Assembly (NCBI GenBank): GCA_907163375.1 | Contig: CAJQUW010005701.1 | Location: 248,001-312,000 of the forward strand | From: Prostheceraeus crozeri | Taxonomy: Eukaryota; Platyhelminthes; Polycladida; Euryleptidae | Direction: 5' to 3' | Length of the DNA: 64,000 nt | Shown here: positions 1 through 11,860 of the stretch, piece after piece | How the letters are laid out: the number at the start of each line of letters is the position of its first letter | Numbering within the stretch: the first letter of the stretch is position 1 | Program-made: the position numbers and the translations under genes | Notes under the pieces: model-generated | The model's input: only the letters and a program-made list of their open reading frames with translations | What the model was told of the DNA's origin: nothing | The model's database searches: none

Positions 1-1315
1 AATGATTTTACGATAGAACAACAACAAGAAACTGACGGAATTAATCATATAATGTAAAGAAGAGGGAAGTTGAATAATTTGATTAGGAGGAGTGCAAAGT
101 CATATTGAGTCAAATTAAATCAGTTAAAAAAGCTTCCGACACGGTTTAATCCGATGGCAATGTCACCAATATTGAGGTAGCCTTTCTCCGTTGCACCGCA
201 GTCGCTGAATCAAGAAAGATTGAGACCTTGATTCTCCAGCATTATGCCTGACTTTACTCGGAACATCAGACACACATTTTATGACTGACGGTTGCCATAG
301 GATTGCCATGTTTATACGCAGGGTGAGAAAAAGAGGATGATAAATAGCAATTCTTTTGGCGTCCATTGTGGCAGTTTTCCTGGTTGCCCTTGTTGATAGC
401 TCTTGTCGTCGTGCCTTTGATTAAGATGTGAACATTTTCATATGATGGCATGAATATGCTGCAGCTCAAAATGCCGTGCTCCAAAATATTATTGCCTCAA
501 CTTAACATGTTTGAAAATTGAAGCCTGAATATATCTAAGCAGAAGTACGGCTAAACTTTATAGAATTTTATGAGTCAGATGATGAAGAGGAAGTGTTTTT
601 GATCGTTGGAAAGTTCAGGAAGTGAACTTTTCTTTCTGTATGAAATCATTTATAAGGAAATGGCATGGCTTCATGCCATTTAGGAAAAGTAGATGTTTAT
701 GATCTTCAGAGCCACCGCTCACAAAATTCAAAAAGTTTTGAAAACTGAGGTCGATGGAGTCAAACATTGTATACGTCTAAGTTTGGTGGCGAAATTCTAA
801 CAGAAAATGTCTCAATTTTATTATGAAAATAGTTTAAAGAGGTGTATTGAAAATTTTTTAAGCGGTGCAATTGGAATAACATATCTATGGTCAATATTAA
901 AAAAATAGCGTGAAAATGTGATGAAATAGCCCGGGAATTTGAAGCTTGAAATCTGGTCGCCACCCTGGGCTTAAGACAATAAAAGGAAAAAGTGAATTTG
1001 TTACTAGTCCTAGTGGTGAATTCTGGATACAGCAATTATTCAGATAATTGAATAACGTAAAACGTACAAACGGAACTTACAAACACAAAAAGACTTTCAA
1101 GTCGCATTCCGTTTGGATCACGGATATGGCTTTTTTGTTTATAAATACGGTAAATAAAATTTGAATATGCCTGCGCATCACTCGATCCAAAAAAATTACA
1201 TGTGCATCGAAATTACCTGCATATTACATTATTATTGCATGTAAGTTGACGAAGAATGTTGTTTTTAACAACGATAATGTTGTTACCACAGAATTAGATT
1301 GTTTAATCGTAGCAC
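1..1315. other. No gene recognised
   Basis: AT-rich DNA. The open frames are short and on both strands, and their translations do not resemble any family I know. No inverted repeats, tandem arrays or splice-flanked exons stood out. It may be intron or spacer upstream of the USP14 exon at 5089. Confidence 0.5.
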
Positions 1316-1815
1316 TTTGCTAGAAGTGCAAACTGATTCAAACAGATGGCACATGCAGGAACTTAATAAGTGGGCAAAAAGAAATTTTTAACACCTTGCA
1401 GAGATAGGAAAAATAGTCGTGCGTCGCTTGCGGATTGCTCTGAATTCCTTCAAAATGCTCCGATCGCCACGACTCCTTCAGATTCGAAGAATTGAGATCA
1501 TTGCACAAAAGTATTCTCGATAATGTTGGGCCCTCCGATCATTATCAAAAAAGTTAGCAGGCGCATGAAAAAAGTTCACAAATTTCTCTGTAGAACTTGA
1601 TATCGTCTGTCTCTTTGCTGTGTGATCCGGTTGATAACAGTCACTGAAACTTTGCACAATTTGGCGTGTTTAATGTTGAGCTGGCCGTTCATTGTTCGAT
1701 TGATGTGGTATTTAGTCAGCAGATGATGCCATTTCATTTACGTTGCATGTTCCAATGCTTCCCTTCTAGTCAAACGGAAGAAGAGACGACCTGTCTAATT
1801 CTGTGGTTGTTACAC
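1316..1815 (+). repeat. Dispersed repeat shared with 45421-46022
   Basis: This stretch and 45421-46022 share long blocks in the same orientation. Examples are TTTGCTAGAAGTG near 1318, AGTGGGCAAAAAG near 1371, GAGATAGGAAAAA near 1401, CCTTCAGATTCGAAGAATT near 1475 and TCTAATTCTGTGGT near 1795. The second copy lies in the gypsy element between protease and reverse transcriptase coding, so this copy is probably a stray fragment of the same family. It is diverged and carries no usable frame. Confidence 0.6.
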
Positions 1816-2830
1816 TTACAAAAAGTACGTTTATGATCCGAAAATTCAATTCTCATAAAAAATTAATTCCTCCAAAAACCGCCAATAATCCTGCCCGGAA
1901 TCCTTTAAAAATCCCGCCCAATTCCGCTCGCGGGATTAATCCCGTGCTAGAACTGATCAACTTTCAAAAAAGTCAAAAATTGTCTATTTAATGAATTTTG
2001 TTAGAGAAAAGTACACCAAATTTAGGCCCTAAGTGTCGTACGCTTATCGGTCTTTCTGAACGTAGAGCCTTTCCTCTGACGGACCTGAACCTGCGTCTTT
2101 CTGTCTCTAATCGATCGAAATCATTCAACTCGAACGCAACTTGGATCTTCAGCATTGCAAAGACCAAACTTTAGAACTTTGTCGGAATTGCCCAGATGAG
2201 CCAAGTCGCATTTACCCGGTATCCGTTTTACAGTACCAAAATCAATCGACCTTTGCAAATGAACAGGTATTCGATCGAAACCCCAATTTCGTGTGGATGA
2301 ACTTGACATCTCTCTGTAGCAAAAAAAATCACCCATAGTTAATTCTAGCTTGCTTCACGAGACTGCAAAATTTGTTGCTGTAAAACAAATTAGCCACATT
2401 TTCAAAAACTGCCAAATCTTTCATGAAATGCCATGATAACCGTTAGCAATATCTTTGCGAAGCAAAATATTGTACAGATCAGCTATCGATGTAGGTAGGC
2501 TACAAATGGATACAAAATGAAAGACCAGCGGTTTTTTTGATGTTATCGAAATTTGTCGCATTTCCCCCAAGCCACCCTAATCATTATAGTAACCTACCTC
2601 AAAATGGTCGCCATGACTGAAAGAAAGAAAGGATTTATTCACGGCATGATGCATACATGTAACTACGTACAAATACTATTGTGTAACTACATGTAACAGA
2701 TAAAAAAGTCAGATGAGATGAATAATTAGGCATGTAAAAGTGAACTTTGCAGTCTCAGGAATCCTTTTATTGCTTGTATTGCTGCAGAAGATTTATGCGA
2801 ACAACCTCGAGTTTCCACAGGCAGCTTGTT
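1816..2830. other. No gene recognised
   Basis: Short overlapping frames occur on both strands around 2121-2338, but neither matches a known protein. Nothing else is supported. Confidence 0.4.
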
Positions 2831-3341
2831 TCAAAAACTGGGCCCAAAGCATCTCAATGTATAAAGACCGCTTCTCTTTGTTCGACATCTAGGTTGAATG
2901 AACACGCTTCGATGCGATTCCGATGGTGATGGTGGAAACATGCTCAGAAAGACGACTGGAGCATATCCTCGGTCAGTTTGGCAAATTTTGTCAATTTCCC
3001 TTTCATCCACTGTTTTACTTCTCAATAAGGTTGCTTCAACTGACTTCATGAACCTGTAAAGACTTTGGTGAAAGCGCTCATTCAAATTTTAGGGCATTCA
3101 AGGAGGCCTGAAGTTCTGATAGAGGGGAACGATGGCCCATCGTCGCAATTCGGAAACATCTTTCATACATTGCTTCCAGTTTTCTTTTCGATGTGCGGCT
3201 AGCAAAAATCAATAACGGTGAAGCATAATCGAAATGCGGAAGAATGTAGGTTTCGATTAATCTCCAGCGCGTCTTTCTACCCACAAACTTTCGCAATCGA
3301 TTTATACCACAAAGACTGTGTTCCTTTCGCCTCTTCCTCAC
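2831..3341 (-). pseudogene. LINE ORF2 C-terminal fragment
   Basis: On the minus strand the translation from 3341 contains an ILPHFDYASPL stretch followed by KRKLEAMYERCFRI and SPLSELQASLNALKFE. This is the usual layout of the region after the reverse transcriptase palm in non-LTR retrotransposons, where a site of the type LPHLEYASP is followed by a helix and a P-SELH motif. The reading then shifts frame near 3080 and continues as a helical segment rich in charged residues to about 2831. It is a 5'-truncated, frameshifted fragment of about 170 residues. No endonuclease or catalytic YxDD motif is present. The exact LINE clade cannot be told from this piece. Confidence 0.55.
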
Positions 3342-3477
3342 ATGATACGCATGTATTATTATTCTGTATTATTTGTGATTCAACCGTTGTTATCTATTTT
3401 GCTGTTCGTATACACGCACGTTCAAATCGATAAAACTTACTTAATGGAATTTCTCTCTATTTGAAGTTATGTTTTAA

Positions 3478-3505
3478 TACATACGTACATACATACATAC
3501 GTATT
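3478..3505. repeat. ATAC/GTAC microsatellite
   Basis: Short run of ATAC and GTAC tetranucleotides, about six to seven units. Confidence 0.8.
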
Positions 3506-3907
3506 TTATCAACTACTTACTTTCTATCATGTAGTTTTTCTTATTAATATTGTTCAGGATATTCTCTGTTGACTACCTGACACATTGCAGCATGCTGCAA
3601 TATCATAGCGAATTTGCTTTTCATATTGGGCGTAATATAAACACGGAATTCTAACTTCCGTAATTGTAATGCACTTACTATTGTTGAGATGATCAGAATA
3701 CTTTGTCGATGAACGATTGACACCGCCTGAGCTCTTCTTGCCTAATCAGTACTGTCATGTGTAAAGTTGCAACTTTCATTCCATCCGGACTTGACTTAGG
3801 CCTGAACAAGTCGAAACGTCGTCCTGGTAATTTTTTTTTAATATTCAGGAGGCTACCTATCGAAGAAATTATTTGATCCTCTTTTTGTCTTACAACGCCG
3901 GTGCACA

Positions 3908-4142
3908 TGAAGAAATCATCTTCTGTTTCCTAAATGCATGTGTGCAATAGACCTATGTGCTACATGTTCCTTTCTTACTTGTAAATCCCAGTTATGTGGA
4001 GAACTCGTCTTCTACTTCTTAAATGCATACAGACTTATGTGTTACGTGTGTCTTTCTATCTTTTAAAGTTTCTTTACGTGGAGAACTCGTCCTCTGTTTC
4101 ATTAAAAATATATAGATAGACCTATGCGTTGCGTGTGTATCA
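3908..4142 (+). repeat. Degenerate ~85-bp tandem repeat, three units
   Basis: Three successive blocks share the order GAGAACTCGTC(T/C)TCT, then TTTC(A)TTAAA-like, then ACC/ACTTATG(T/C)G and a G/CGTGTGTNTC tail. The units begin near 3908, 4000 and 4081. The second and third units share GTGGAGAACTCGTC exactly. It lies in non-coding DNA upstream of the USP14 exon. Confidence 0.6.
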
Positions 4143-4765
4143 TAAGAAATTTTGAAATTAGTTGTACATTATTTGCACTTTGCATCATACAATTTATATT
4201 GGAATCCGTATTAATAGTAATAAGTGCATCTTCTATGAGCACTGGTGTATACATCACGATCTGAGAAAATCAGGATTATCACCATTGAATCAGGATTGTC
4301 TTAAGCTTTCAGATGATATACTGTTTTTCGAATTTCGACAGCATTTAGTACAGTTTTATTCAACTGACACTTAATGCAGTTTTATTCGACAACATTTTGT
4401 AGTCTTAGTGTCTTATTCAAAAAATTTTGAATTTAATTTAATTAAGGTAAAGACACTTTTACCTGATTTTGCGCCTACTGTCGCGTTAACAAAGCTTTTA
4501 GCGGTCAAATGCACACAACTTAATAACTTTTATTGCATTAATGCTTGCGCTTTCGAGTTTGGGTTTAAAAGAATGCTGGTGTTATCAGCTCCAAGAATAT
4601 GTACGATTTATCAAGATCGGTCCATCCGTTCACTGGCAAACTTCAAATTTGTCTTATTCCCACACTCAGTCATTTGGTGAGTCATCATTTCCCTCGGTTG
4701 ATGTCAGAAGATTTCGTATTTTTTCTCATGACATTCACACAATTTTCGGGAATTCGAGTCATTAT

Positions 4766-4845
4766 ACCGGGTGCCCGGAAAGTCACGCAATTGAGATCAG
4801 AAATTTAGTATTTCAATTACTTCCGTGACTTTGCAGGCACCCGGT
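4766..4845. repeat. Short inverted repeat (hairpin or mini-MITE)
   Basis: ACCGGGTGCCCGGAAAGTCA at 4766 is mirrored by CGTGACTTTGCAGGCACCCG at 4824-4843. The 22-bp arms have two mismatches and are separated by 36 bp. The termini resemble those of small DNA-transposon relics, but there is no coding and the target duplication is unclear. Confidence 0.65.
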
Positions 4846-5088
4846 ACCTATCTCCCATCGACTTCGGATCTATCGGAAAACCGTAGAGAAGGAAAAAAGG
4901 AGGAATGCAGATACACATCACTATATTTTACTATCCTTGAAACTTAATCTTCCTCCAATCGTCGTTTGTTTGGACGATCGTTGGCTAACAGATTGTTTCC
5001 AGTAAAAATGTAGCCTAATTTTTGGAAGTCTTTGTTTTGGCTTTCATGTGTGTGATTTTAAATTACCCACAATTATCTTACATTACAG

Positions 5089-5267
5089 ATTATTGGTTGA
5101 AATTTGATGACGACAAAGTTACGGAATGTACTTCTGAAGAAGTGTTGCGTTTATCCGGTGGTGGAGATTGGCATATGGCATACGTTCTAATTTATGGACC
5201 CAGGCGATTGGAAATAGAATCAAATAGTGCTGATGACACTAAGGATACACCGATGGATACCTCTTGA
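5089..5267 (+). CDS. USP14: Ubiquitin carboxyl-terminal hydrolase 14, last exon
   Basis: USP14 is a proteasome-bound deubiquitinase that trims ubiquitin chains from substrates at the 26S proteasome. This exon starts after a pyrimidine-rich acceptor ending in TTACAG (AG at 5087-5088) and completes a split Asp codon. It encodes YWLKFDDDKVTECTSEEVLR followed by LSGGGDWHMAYVLIYGPRR and a short acidic tail to TGA at 5267. The W-KFDDDKV and GGGDWH-AYVL-YGPRR blocks match the end of the USP14 catalytic domain closely. The upstream exons, with the catalytic Cys and the GHY histidine motif, are not recognisable between 1 and 5088, so they are probably upstream of the window. The frame is intact and looks functional. 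Confidence 0.9.
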
Positions 5268-5404
5268 TTATTTTTCCTATTTATTGTCATCTTTGCTCAT
5301 CACTTGACACTGGCGCATTTCATCGATTTTTTTTTGATGCTCCGATTGTCATTTTGAATTAATGAGGTGCTCGTGTTGGTTTTGTGCTTTTGTTGACATG
5401 GATC

Positions 5405-5410
5405 AATAAA
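5405..5410 (+). terminator. Polyadenylation signal of USP14
   Basis: A canonical AATAAA lies 138 bp after the USP14 stop codon, followed by a T/G-rich stretch. It is the most likely 3' end of that transcript. Confidence 0.7.
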
Positions 5411-6544
5411 TATCTGTGTACGAATGCGTATTTTCCATTTACATCAAATGTACATGTAAATCTATGTAGTAAATTGAGACTTCGCGGAGTAGATGTTGTC
5501 TACTCGTACACTCCTTAGGAGCAGTGGTTGTCGAAAATCAATAGTTTTGTCCATCGAGCGCCTGTAGTTTATTGAATGATGTATACGGAAAAATTTCGCC
5601 GCATGTCTCTTGACGGCATTGGCCAACTAAATCAATGCTTAATAATTGTAGGTTAATCAAATTGGAAATTTCCTATTAGTTTCCAGAGTGACGACTTGCT
5701 CTCAAATTGATGGCGATGATCAGGAAGTTATTGGCTTAATGGCATATTCAGTGCAATCAAAGTTTTCTCTCTCCTTATATTACCTTCGAGGTGCAATATT
5801 TACCAGTGATGCAACCTCGATTAGATCTTAATCGAGGTCGGCCCGAATTAAGTTATATAATATTGATTGACTTAGACATTGGGTACTTACATGAAAGGAA
5901 AACAAAAATACTTGTATTTATCATGTTATTAATCATATTGTGTCAACACACTGAAGATCTCAACATACTCACTGATAGTTTGAATAGTTTCATATGATAT
6001 GAAAATAAAATCTGTTTTATATTAGCTATTGCAGATAAAAAATGATAGTTGTGAACAGATGCGCTTAAAATATTATTTTATGCATTATGTAAAATCGCCA
6101 CAAAACAACTTTGTAAGTAAAAACAGTCAAATTCATTGAAATAATCTTATAGCAAGAGGCCTTTTCGAGTTTCTTTGATCTACCGCTAAGATCAAGGAAA
6201 AAGTCACGTCAATTGAAGGGAAAATGAATTTTCGTCCAAAATGTCAATTTGGTGTCTTTAATCCGACTATGCGATTTCTTTTAACTCCAACGTCATAATG
6301 GTAGGCACGATATGTCGTCACGTCGTCTTCTATCACGTTCAATCAAGTACTAAAAACAACTTTCGAAGTGCGATATTTGCAAAAGTGTGGTCAAAGAATT
6401 TGACGAAGATTTTACTTGGCGTGTTTAAGAAGTTCCCGCATTAGGCATATTTTGTGCAAGCGACAAAACCATTCAATCTAATTAGCATTATTCTTAGAAA
6501 TCCTGATCATTATGATTTTTAGAGCCTAAAATCAGCTTTCCAGC
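5411..6544. other. No gene recognised
   Basis: AT-rich spacer. The frame at 5791-5997 has no recognisable domain and no splice or repeat context to support it. Confidence 0.4.
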
Positions 6545-6760
6545 TGATGCAGTGATCCTACTAATGCCCGAATACCAAAACGTTACGCCCGAATTCTCGA
6601 AAAATGCTTGAAGGCTCGAAGTTTTTCAGAAAATCCAGAATGCCAGTACTTTGCATTCAGAAAAATGCCTGAATACCCTAACTTTGTCCTCAAAAAAATC
6701 CAGAGTGCATGAACTATTTCTCCAGAATTACCCGAAAATAATCTCAAATATCTTGAAGGA
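6545..6760 (+). repeat. Degenerate ~40-bp tandem repeat
   Basis: Four to five loosely conserved units contain AATGCC(C/T)GAATACC or CCGAATTCTC, then AACTTTG or AAGTTTTTC, then AGAAAAATGC. A stray related piece (AGAAAAATGCCCGAATTTTC) is at 8296. The units are too diverged for exact boundaries. Confidence 0.4.
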
Positions 6761-8473
6761 TTTTGACTTTTGCGGATCCTTCGATTGCAATGTTATCTCA
6801 TTGACCTTTCCTCTTGTTTTGTGTGTTAAATTAATTTCACTTCTTGCGTGTTGTATAGATTTGCATCCTGTGTTGTCGTGTTTTGCTTGTTGCTGGAACT
6901 ACGGTACGTAAGCGAGAATTTCGATTTTCGCACCATGTATCCGCTGCTTTCTAGACAGCGCAAAAAAATGTGGCCTATTGTAGTCTAAAATTTGTAAATA
7001 ATTTTAGCCTAGTAAATAGGTGAATTTCGATATAACAAGTAACATCTTTTTTTCAAGTGGTCAATCAAAAATTGTGTTGAATACATGGATGACTTCGACG
7101 AATGTTTACATTTTAAATTATGTGTGATCTCCATTTCATCTGCGCTCACATCTCCAGCATTTTCATCATACCTTTCTACAAGACATTTGATTGCTGATAC
7201 CTTCCTCCTTATCGGTGCTACCGGCCCTTCGAATGTAATTTGGAACATGTATGTTGTAATCACAATTTCAAATGTTATTTTGCAGTTTGTCTTGTACGTC
7301 CGTTGATGCGAACTTCAGAAAATGGAAGTTGATGTGACTTTAATACAGAAGGTCGGGGCTTCAAAATTGAACAATCCAAAAATGCTTTACTTTCGAAAGA
7401 CATAAGAAAAGACAGATATGGTCGCAAAAATGAAGTGAAAACAGAAGCAAATTTTGAAGGCTAATGGAGGAGCAATTGTAGGAATTCTCAGTGAAGTTCG
7501 ATGAAGAAATTGAAGATTCTCATAATAGCAAGCTTTGAATAAAAAAAATGGCTGACTTCCAAATCCGTCCTAAAGAGACATCCTCTATATGTCTCATCAA
7601 ATGGATCTTGAAGCACGAGGGAACAAGAGACGGAAATACAGCTTTGCAAGCATTTTTACTGAGATTGATGCAGATTTTTACTAAACTTTACCACATTTTC
7701 TTGCAATATTTACACATTGCTGTCATTGCTCTTTGAAAACTGAAAGTCAAACATCAATTTAGCTACACGCTCAAATACAACATGTTTGTATGAAATTAAC
7801 AAGTTTTGTGAATGCCAAGTTACAGAAGTTTATAGGCAGATGAACTTTAAAATAGAACAGGGAATACACTGGTAACGCTTTCTTGGGGTGTGATGTGGCT
7901 GGCGTGTAAGAAATATTATGCATATATACTATGATAAGGAATAGTGAAAATCCTTTTTTCTTTTTTAAAACTTCTGTTGATAAAATTTTCCGTATGTCAA
8001 TTAGCAAAATTGTTCGTACTGTATATAAGAATACCCGTAGGCCTATAAGGATGTTTTGTTAAATTTTTCGCTTGAAAGCTAGGTCATCGAATCAAAACGA
8101 GCACTACCAGGTACATAGCATTCTACAAAATGTTGTCGCTACCGGTTCCGATTTGCATTCAATTGGCGTCAGATATATTTGGAGCGTTAAAATTGAGCTT
8201 AATAGCTTAAAATGAGGTACTTTACTCGAGGATAGAGACTGTAAATATCCCTGTATGCGCAAATATATCTATAACGGTAAAAATAGGGTTTTAAGAAAAA
8301 TGCCCGAATTTTCTGAGAAATCCGAGTAGGAACACTGCTGATGTCCTTGTAACTTTATTAGCACGAGCTTTGTATAGAAAGTTGAAAAATACTTTGATCA
8401 TTGTGGAACTGAATGCACTTTCGACCACACATTTTTCTCGCATTGCAACAAGATTGCTAGCCTACTGAAATTT
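6761..8473. other. No gene recognised
   Basis: No named gene. The minus-strand frame at 7009-7263 (reading ITFEGPVAPIRRKVSAIKCL in part) looks somewhat protein-like and could be an exon or an old element, but I do not recognise it and its flanks give no clear splice sites. Confidence 0.35.
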
Positions 8474-9408
8474 TTAAGCAACTTCGACAAACAAATCTAA
8501 CAATTTCTTCACGCAGAAAGTTTTCAAGTGATGCAAGCGGTGTAAGGAGAGATGACTGACACTCAGAGACGATGAAAGATGTGCAAGACCGATCACATCA
8601 GCCACAACGGAAACCGCACACCGGGAAATTATCGAAAAAGAAACGAGAATCAGTCTTCGAGTGCTTGGTGAGGCAGAGGGTGTCTCGAAAGACTGATTCC
8701 TACAGATGAACTTCGAAAACTTTGTTACACTTGGATCTGCACCATCTTGAGGACGATACGACAACAAAAGGCAGCGAATTTCTTGTGCAGTAAACATAAT
8801 CACTTCATTCAATGAGAATTAATTTAAATTCAGCATTGGTCACAGAGGACGAAAGTTAGTCTGCACAAAAGCCATTACGAAAACTATTTTCTTTGAAAGA
8901 GCCTTTATGAAACAGCACTGACAAAGCAACAAAATGAAGCTCGATGTCATCCTCACGAACCGAGAGCAACTGTTGGTCATCCAAAGTTGACGAACAGGAA
9001 GACATTGCTGCTCCTTGCTTTTATACAGGCGACGGAAAAATTGGTGCCGATGCTTGTGCTCAGGCCAGACGCTCATCTCATAAGATCACATGGAATTTTC
9101 ATCTGTACTAATGAAGGAAGGTGACGACATTCTCAACGAGCGAATCCCGCAAACCTGAAAGAGCTGTTGAGGCAGCACGACAGCGCACGACCTCATGTGT
9201 CAAAAGAAACGATTGATTTCTTCAGGCGAAGAAGTGTGAGACTAGTGAAGCAATGTCCATACAGTCCTGATCTGAATCAGCGCGACCTCTGGGTGCTGAA
9301 ACTCTCGAAAAATGAATTTTGAGGTAGGAAATTCGCAAACGGCGTAGAAGTTCTTCCACTTGCAATGCGAACTCTTCGTTCCCTTACAAGGGAAAAGTTT
9401 CAAAATGA
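8474..9408 (+). pseudogene. Decayed mariner (DD34D) transposase, 5' part
   Basis: Reading the plus strand across several frames gives the mariner order. A helix-turn-helix region reads ETRISLRVLGEAEGVSK near 8640-8700. A VTEDES block with the first catalytic Asp is near 8840. Then comes RQHDSARPHVSKETIDFF, with the second Asp, near 9170-9225, and CPYSPDLNQRDLW near 9255-9295. The spacing from the second Asp to the last Asp is 34 residues, the DD34D signature. Stops and frameshifts are frequent, so it is long dead. The coding is cut at 9408 by the hAT insertion and resumes at 12801. Confidence 0.75.
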
Positions 9409-9848
9409 CCTTGAACCAGTGGTGTATTGCAGGGGGGGGCTCAGCCCCCCTTGTTAAATTGGTTTGATCAATTGAGGGGGCTCTGACAATTCAAAATTTC
9501 ATGAAAACTTAACTTGACTCTATATTTTTTGGTGAATTATTATTTAAATGTGTTTGACTTTATATATTTCAATATTCTATCATACTGTACAATTGAGTCT
9601 ATATCTTGGTTTATACATGTTAGCAGATATTGTTGATAAATTTACAAGTAGTGCATCATATGTGATTTGTAATAATGTCATGAATTAAGTGTCAGCCAAT
9701 GACTGCATTTCTACACAGATAAACTTTTTAAACCATCGCCATGATGAATAATGGAGCAGGCGAGCTGAACTGATCGTAAGTCGATAAATGTTTTTTATTT
9801 CTAAGTCTTTCTTTCTGGGAAGCGTAGAGATACATCAGAAAATTCACA

Positions 9849-10532
9849 ATGAATAAGTCGAACAGCTCACGAAAACGCAAGATCGAACCTCCGAAAATGA
9901 AAGGAAAGAAATGCCTAACGTTGACATCATGGCTCCGCCAGAAGTCTGATGATATTTCATCAGAATCAGCAATAAGTGCCGCTCCTTCGAATCCCTCAGT
10001 TGTGAATGCCGCTCCTTCGAATGTCTCAGTTGTGAATGCCGCTCCTTCGAATCCCTCAGTTGTGAATGCCGCTCATTCGAATGTCTCAGTTGTGAATGCC
10101 GCTCATTCGAAACCCTCTAATGCTGATGCTGCTCCATGGAATCCCTCAGACACGGATGCCGCTCATTCGAGTGCTCATTCATCAAAATTGTTGTGGCCGT
10201 CATGCTGGACGAGAGAACGATTTGACAATTTTTCCCGTAATTATTCTTGGCTAACTGTAGGATCTGAGGGTCGCTTAGGGTGTAGAGTTTGTTCCACTGT
10301 TACTCAGTTAGGCGTGTATCGTAGCAAGCATGTTCACTTGGCAAAAGAATGGATAAATTATACTGTTGGGGTGGGTGTTGAGGGTCACTTTGACAAAAGA
10401 AAAATGCAGAAATCGATCCGCAAAAAGATTGCAAAACATGCTAATAGCAAAGCTCATTCTGAATGCGAGCAGATTTGTAAGGATAAGGAAAATCAGCAGA
10501 TTGAGAATTCCACATTGACTTCTTTAACCTAA
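9849..10532 (+). pseudogene. hAT transposase, N-terminal part
   Basis: The ATG at 9849 starts a basic N-terminus (NSSRKRKIEPPKMKGKK) followed by a disordered segment made of ten-residue repeats (consensus AAPSNPSVVN). A zinc-finger-like region follows, with WLTVGSEGRLGCRVCSTV and, further on, KKIAKHANSKAHSEC. The Cys-x2-Cys and His-x5-His spacing is typical of the BED/TTF-type finger of hAT proteins, and the whole resembles vertebrate KIAA1586 and its invertebrate relatives. The frame stops at 10532 and the protein continues in another frame from about 10532, so one frameshift separates the two parts. It would be a nuclear DNA-binding protein. Confidence 0.7.
9978..10157 (+). repeat. 30-bp coding minisatellite, six units
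   Basis: Six consecutive 30-bp units begin GCCGCTCCTTCGAAT and keep the frame, encoding AAPSNPSVVN-type decamers. Later units drift (AAHSKPSNAD, AAPWNPSDTD). A partial seventh follows. Confidence 0.9.
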
Positions 10533-11860
10533 AAGCCATCACAAAAAAGGTATTGAGAACAGCCTATTACCTTGCATTTAAAAATCGACCTTTCACGGAC
10601 TATACTGATTTGGTCCAACTTCAAAAAATCAATGGGATTGATATGGGTATCATTCTTCATTCTCGTGCTTCATCAGTAGCCATAATAGAGTTAATAGCGA
10701 ATGATATGCGTTCAAAGATGAAAGAACTGATCTTAAAGGGAAGCGCCATTTTTCATTTGAAATCTTTCGTTGATAAGCTTTACTCTCTATATTCTCAATC
10801 ACCTAAGTTAGTGAGGAATCTTGAACAGATTGCTAATGATCTTGAAATACAACTGAGAAAAATAGGTCGAATATTAGACTCTAGATGGGTTGCTTCCTCA
10901 TACCGCACTGTATCTGCCATACTGAATAATTATAAAGCTTTGCACGCTCATTTCAAAGCCATGAGTCAGTCAAGAACAGAAAAAAATAAAGCTCAGTACA
11001 GTGGGTTGGTGAGAAGAATGGAAAGTGTTAGTTTCGTTCAGGACCTTACTCTATTCAGTGACTGCTTGGGTCAAATTTCTATTCTTTCTCAACATCTTGA
11101 GGATGCCAAGTGTGATATAATTTCTGCCGATAGGAACCTTCAGTGTACTATTAACGCACTTTGCAGAATTAAGGAGAATGTTCTGAATGGTGTCTATAAT
11201 TTTGATCACTTATTTCCCAGCGGAAAGACAGAATTCAAAGGTGTTCAGCTTGAGAGAGAAGGCATGCATTGGAAACACTATCAATCTCTTCCACATTTGC
11301 AGTTCATCCAGTCGTTGATTGACAATATTTCTTCTCGATGTTTTATGGAGAAGTCACTATTGGAAGAACTGGAGGTAATCATTCCGGACCGCTGGCCAAG
11401 TACAGTATCCGCTCCATGGTTTGAAGGAGAGAGAAAACTTCTTGATATTTGCAAACGTTTTAACGTCGATCAAAAAAATATTATCCCCGAATACCGCCGA
11501 TTTGTAGACAATCCACTTCGAATTCCCGATATCATTCGAGATCGTGTTTTGAATAACATTTTGAAAATTATTCCTATAAGCTCATCTGAATGTGAACGAG
11601 GGTTTTCACAAATGAACAATATCTGTACAGAACAAAGATCGTGTATTACTGTATCACACATGTCGGCTTGTTTGTGTATATCCTTAAACGGTCCACCCCC
11701 ACATTTATGGAATTGTGATACTTCGGTTACTGCATGGCTTAAATACCATCGTTCTGCTACTGACAATCAAAGCAAAAAATGTAAAATTGAGTTGAGACCG
11801 TTTTCAATGACGATCTCAATGAAAAACAGAAAATATTTTGTTGATCATTATCGAAGTTAA
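10532..11860 (+). pseudogene. hAT transposase, C-terminal part with deleted core
   Basis: From about 10532 the protein continues as KAITKKVLRTAYYLAFKNRP and then runs 435 residues from the downstream Met to the stop at 11860. It ends with the hAT dimerisation region (NILKIIPISSSECERGFSQM at about 11550-11610). KIAA1586-type proteins normally have a long central RNase H segment with a conserved Asp and a cysteine/histidine block after the MKELILKGSAIF region. Here GSAIFHL is joined directly to KSFVDKLYSLYSQSPK, so that core, including at least one catalytic Asp, is missing. The copy could not transpose by itself. Family placement is from sequence memory. Confidence 0.75.

Noticed and set aside
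4541-4828. Open frame upstream of the USP14 exon as an earlier USP14 exon
   Set aside because: Its translation has no USP14 motif (no GHY or QL-R block), and its end runs through the short inverted repeat at 4766.
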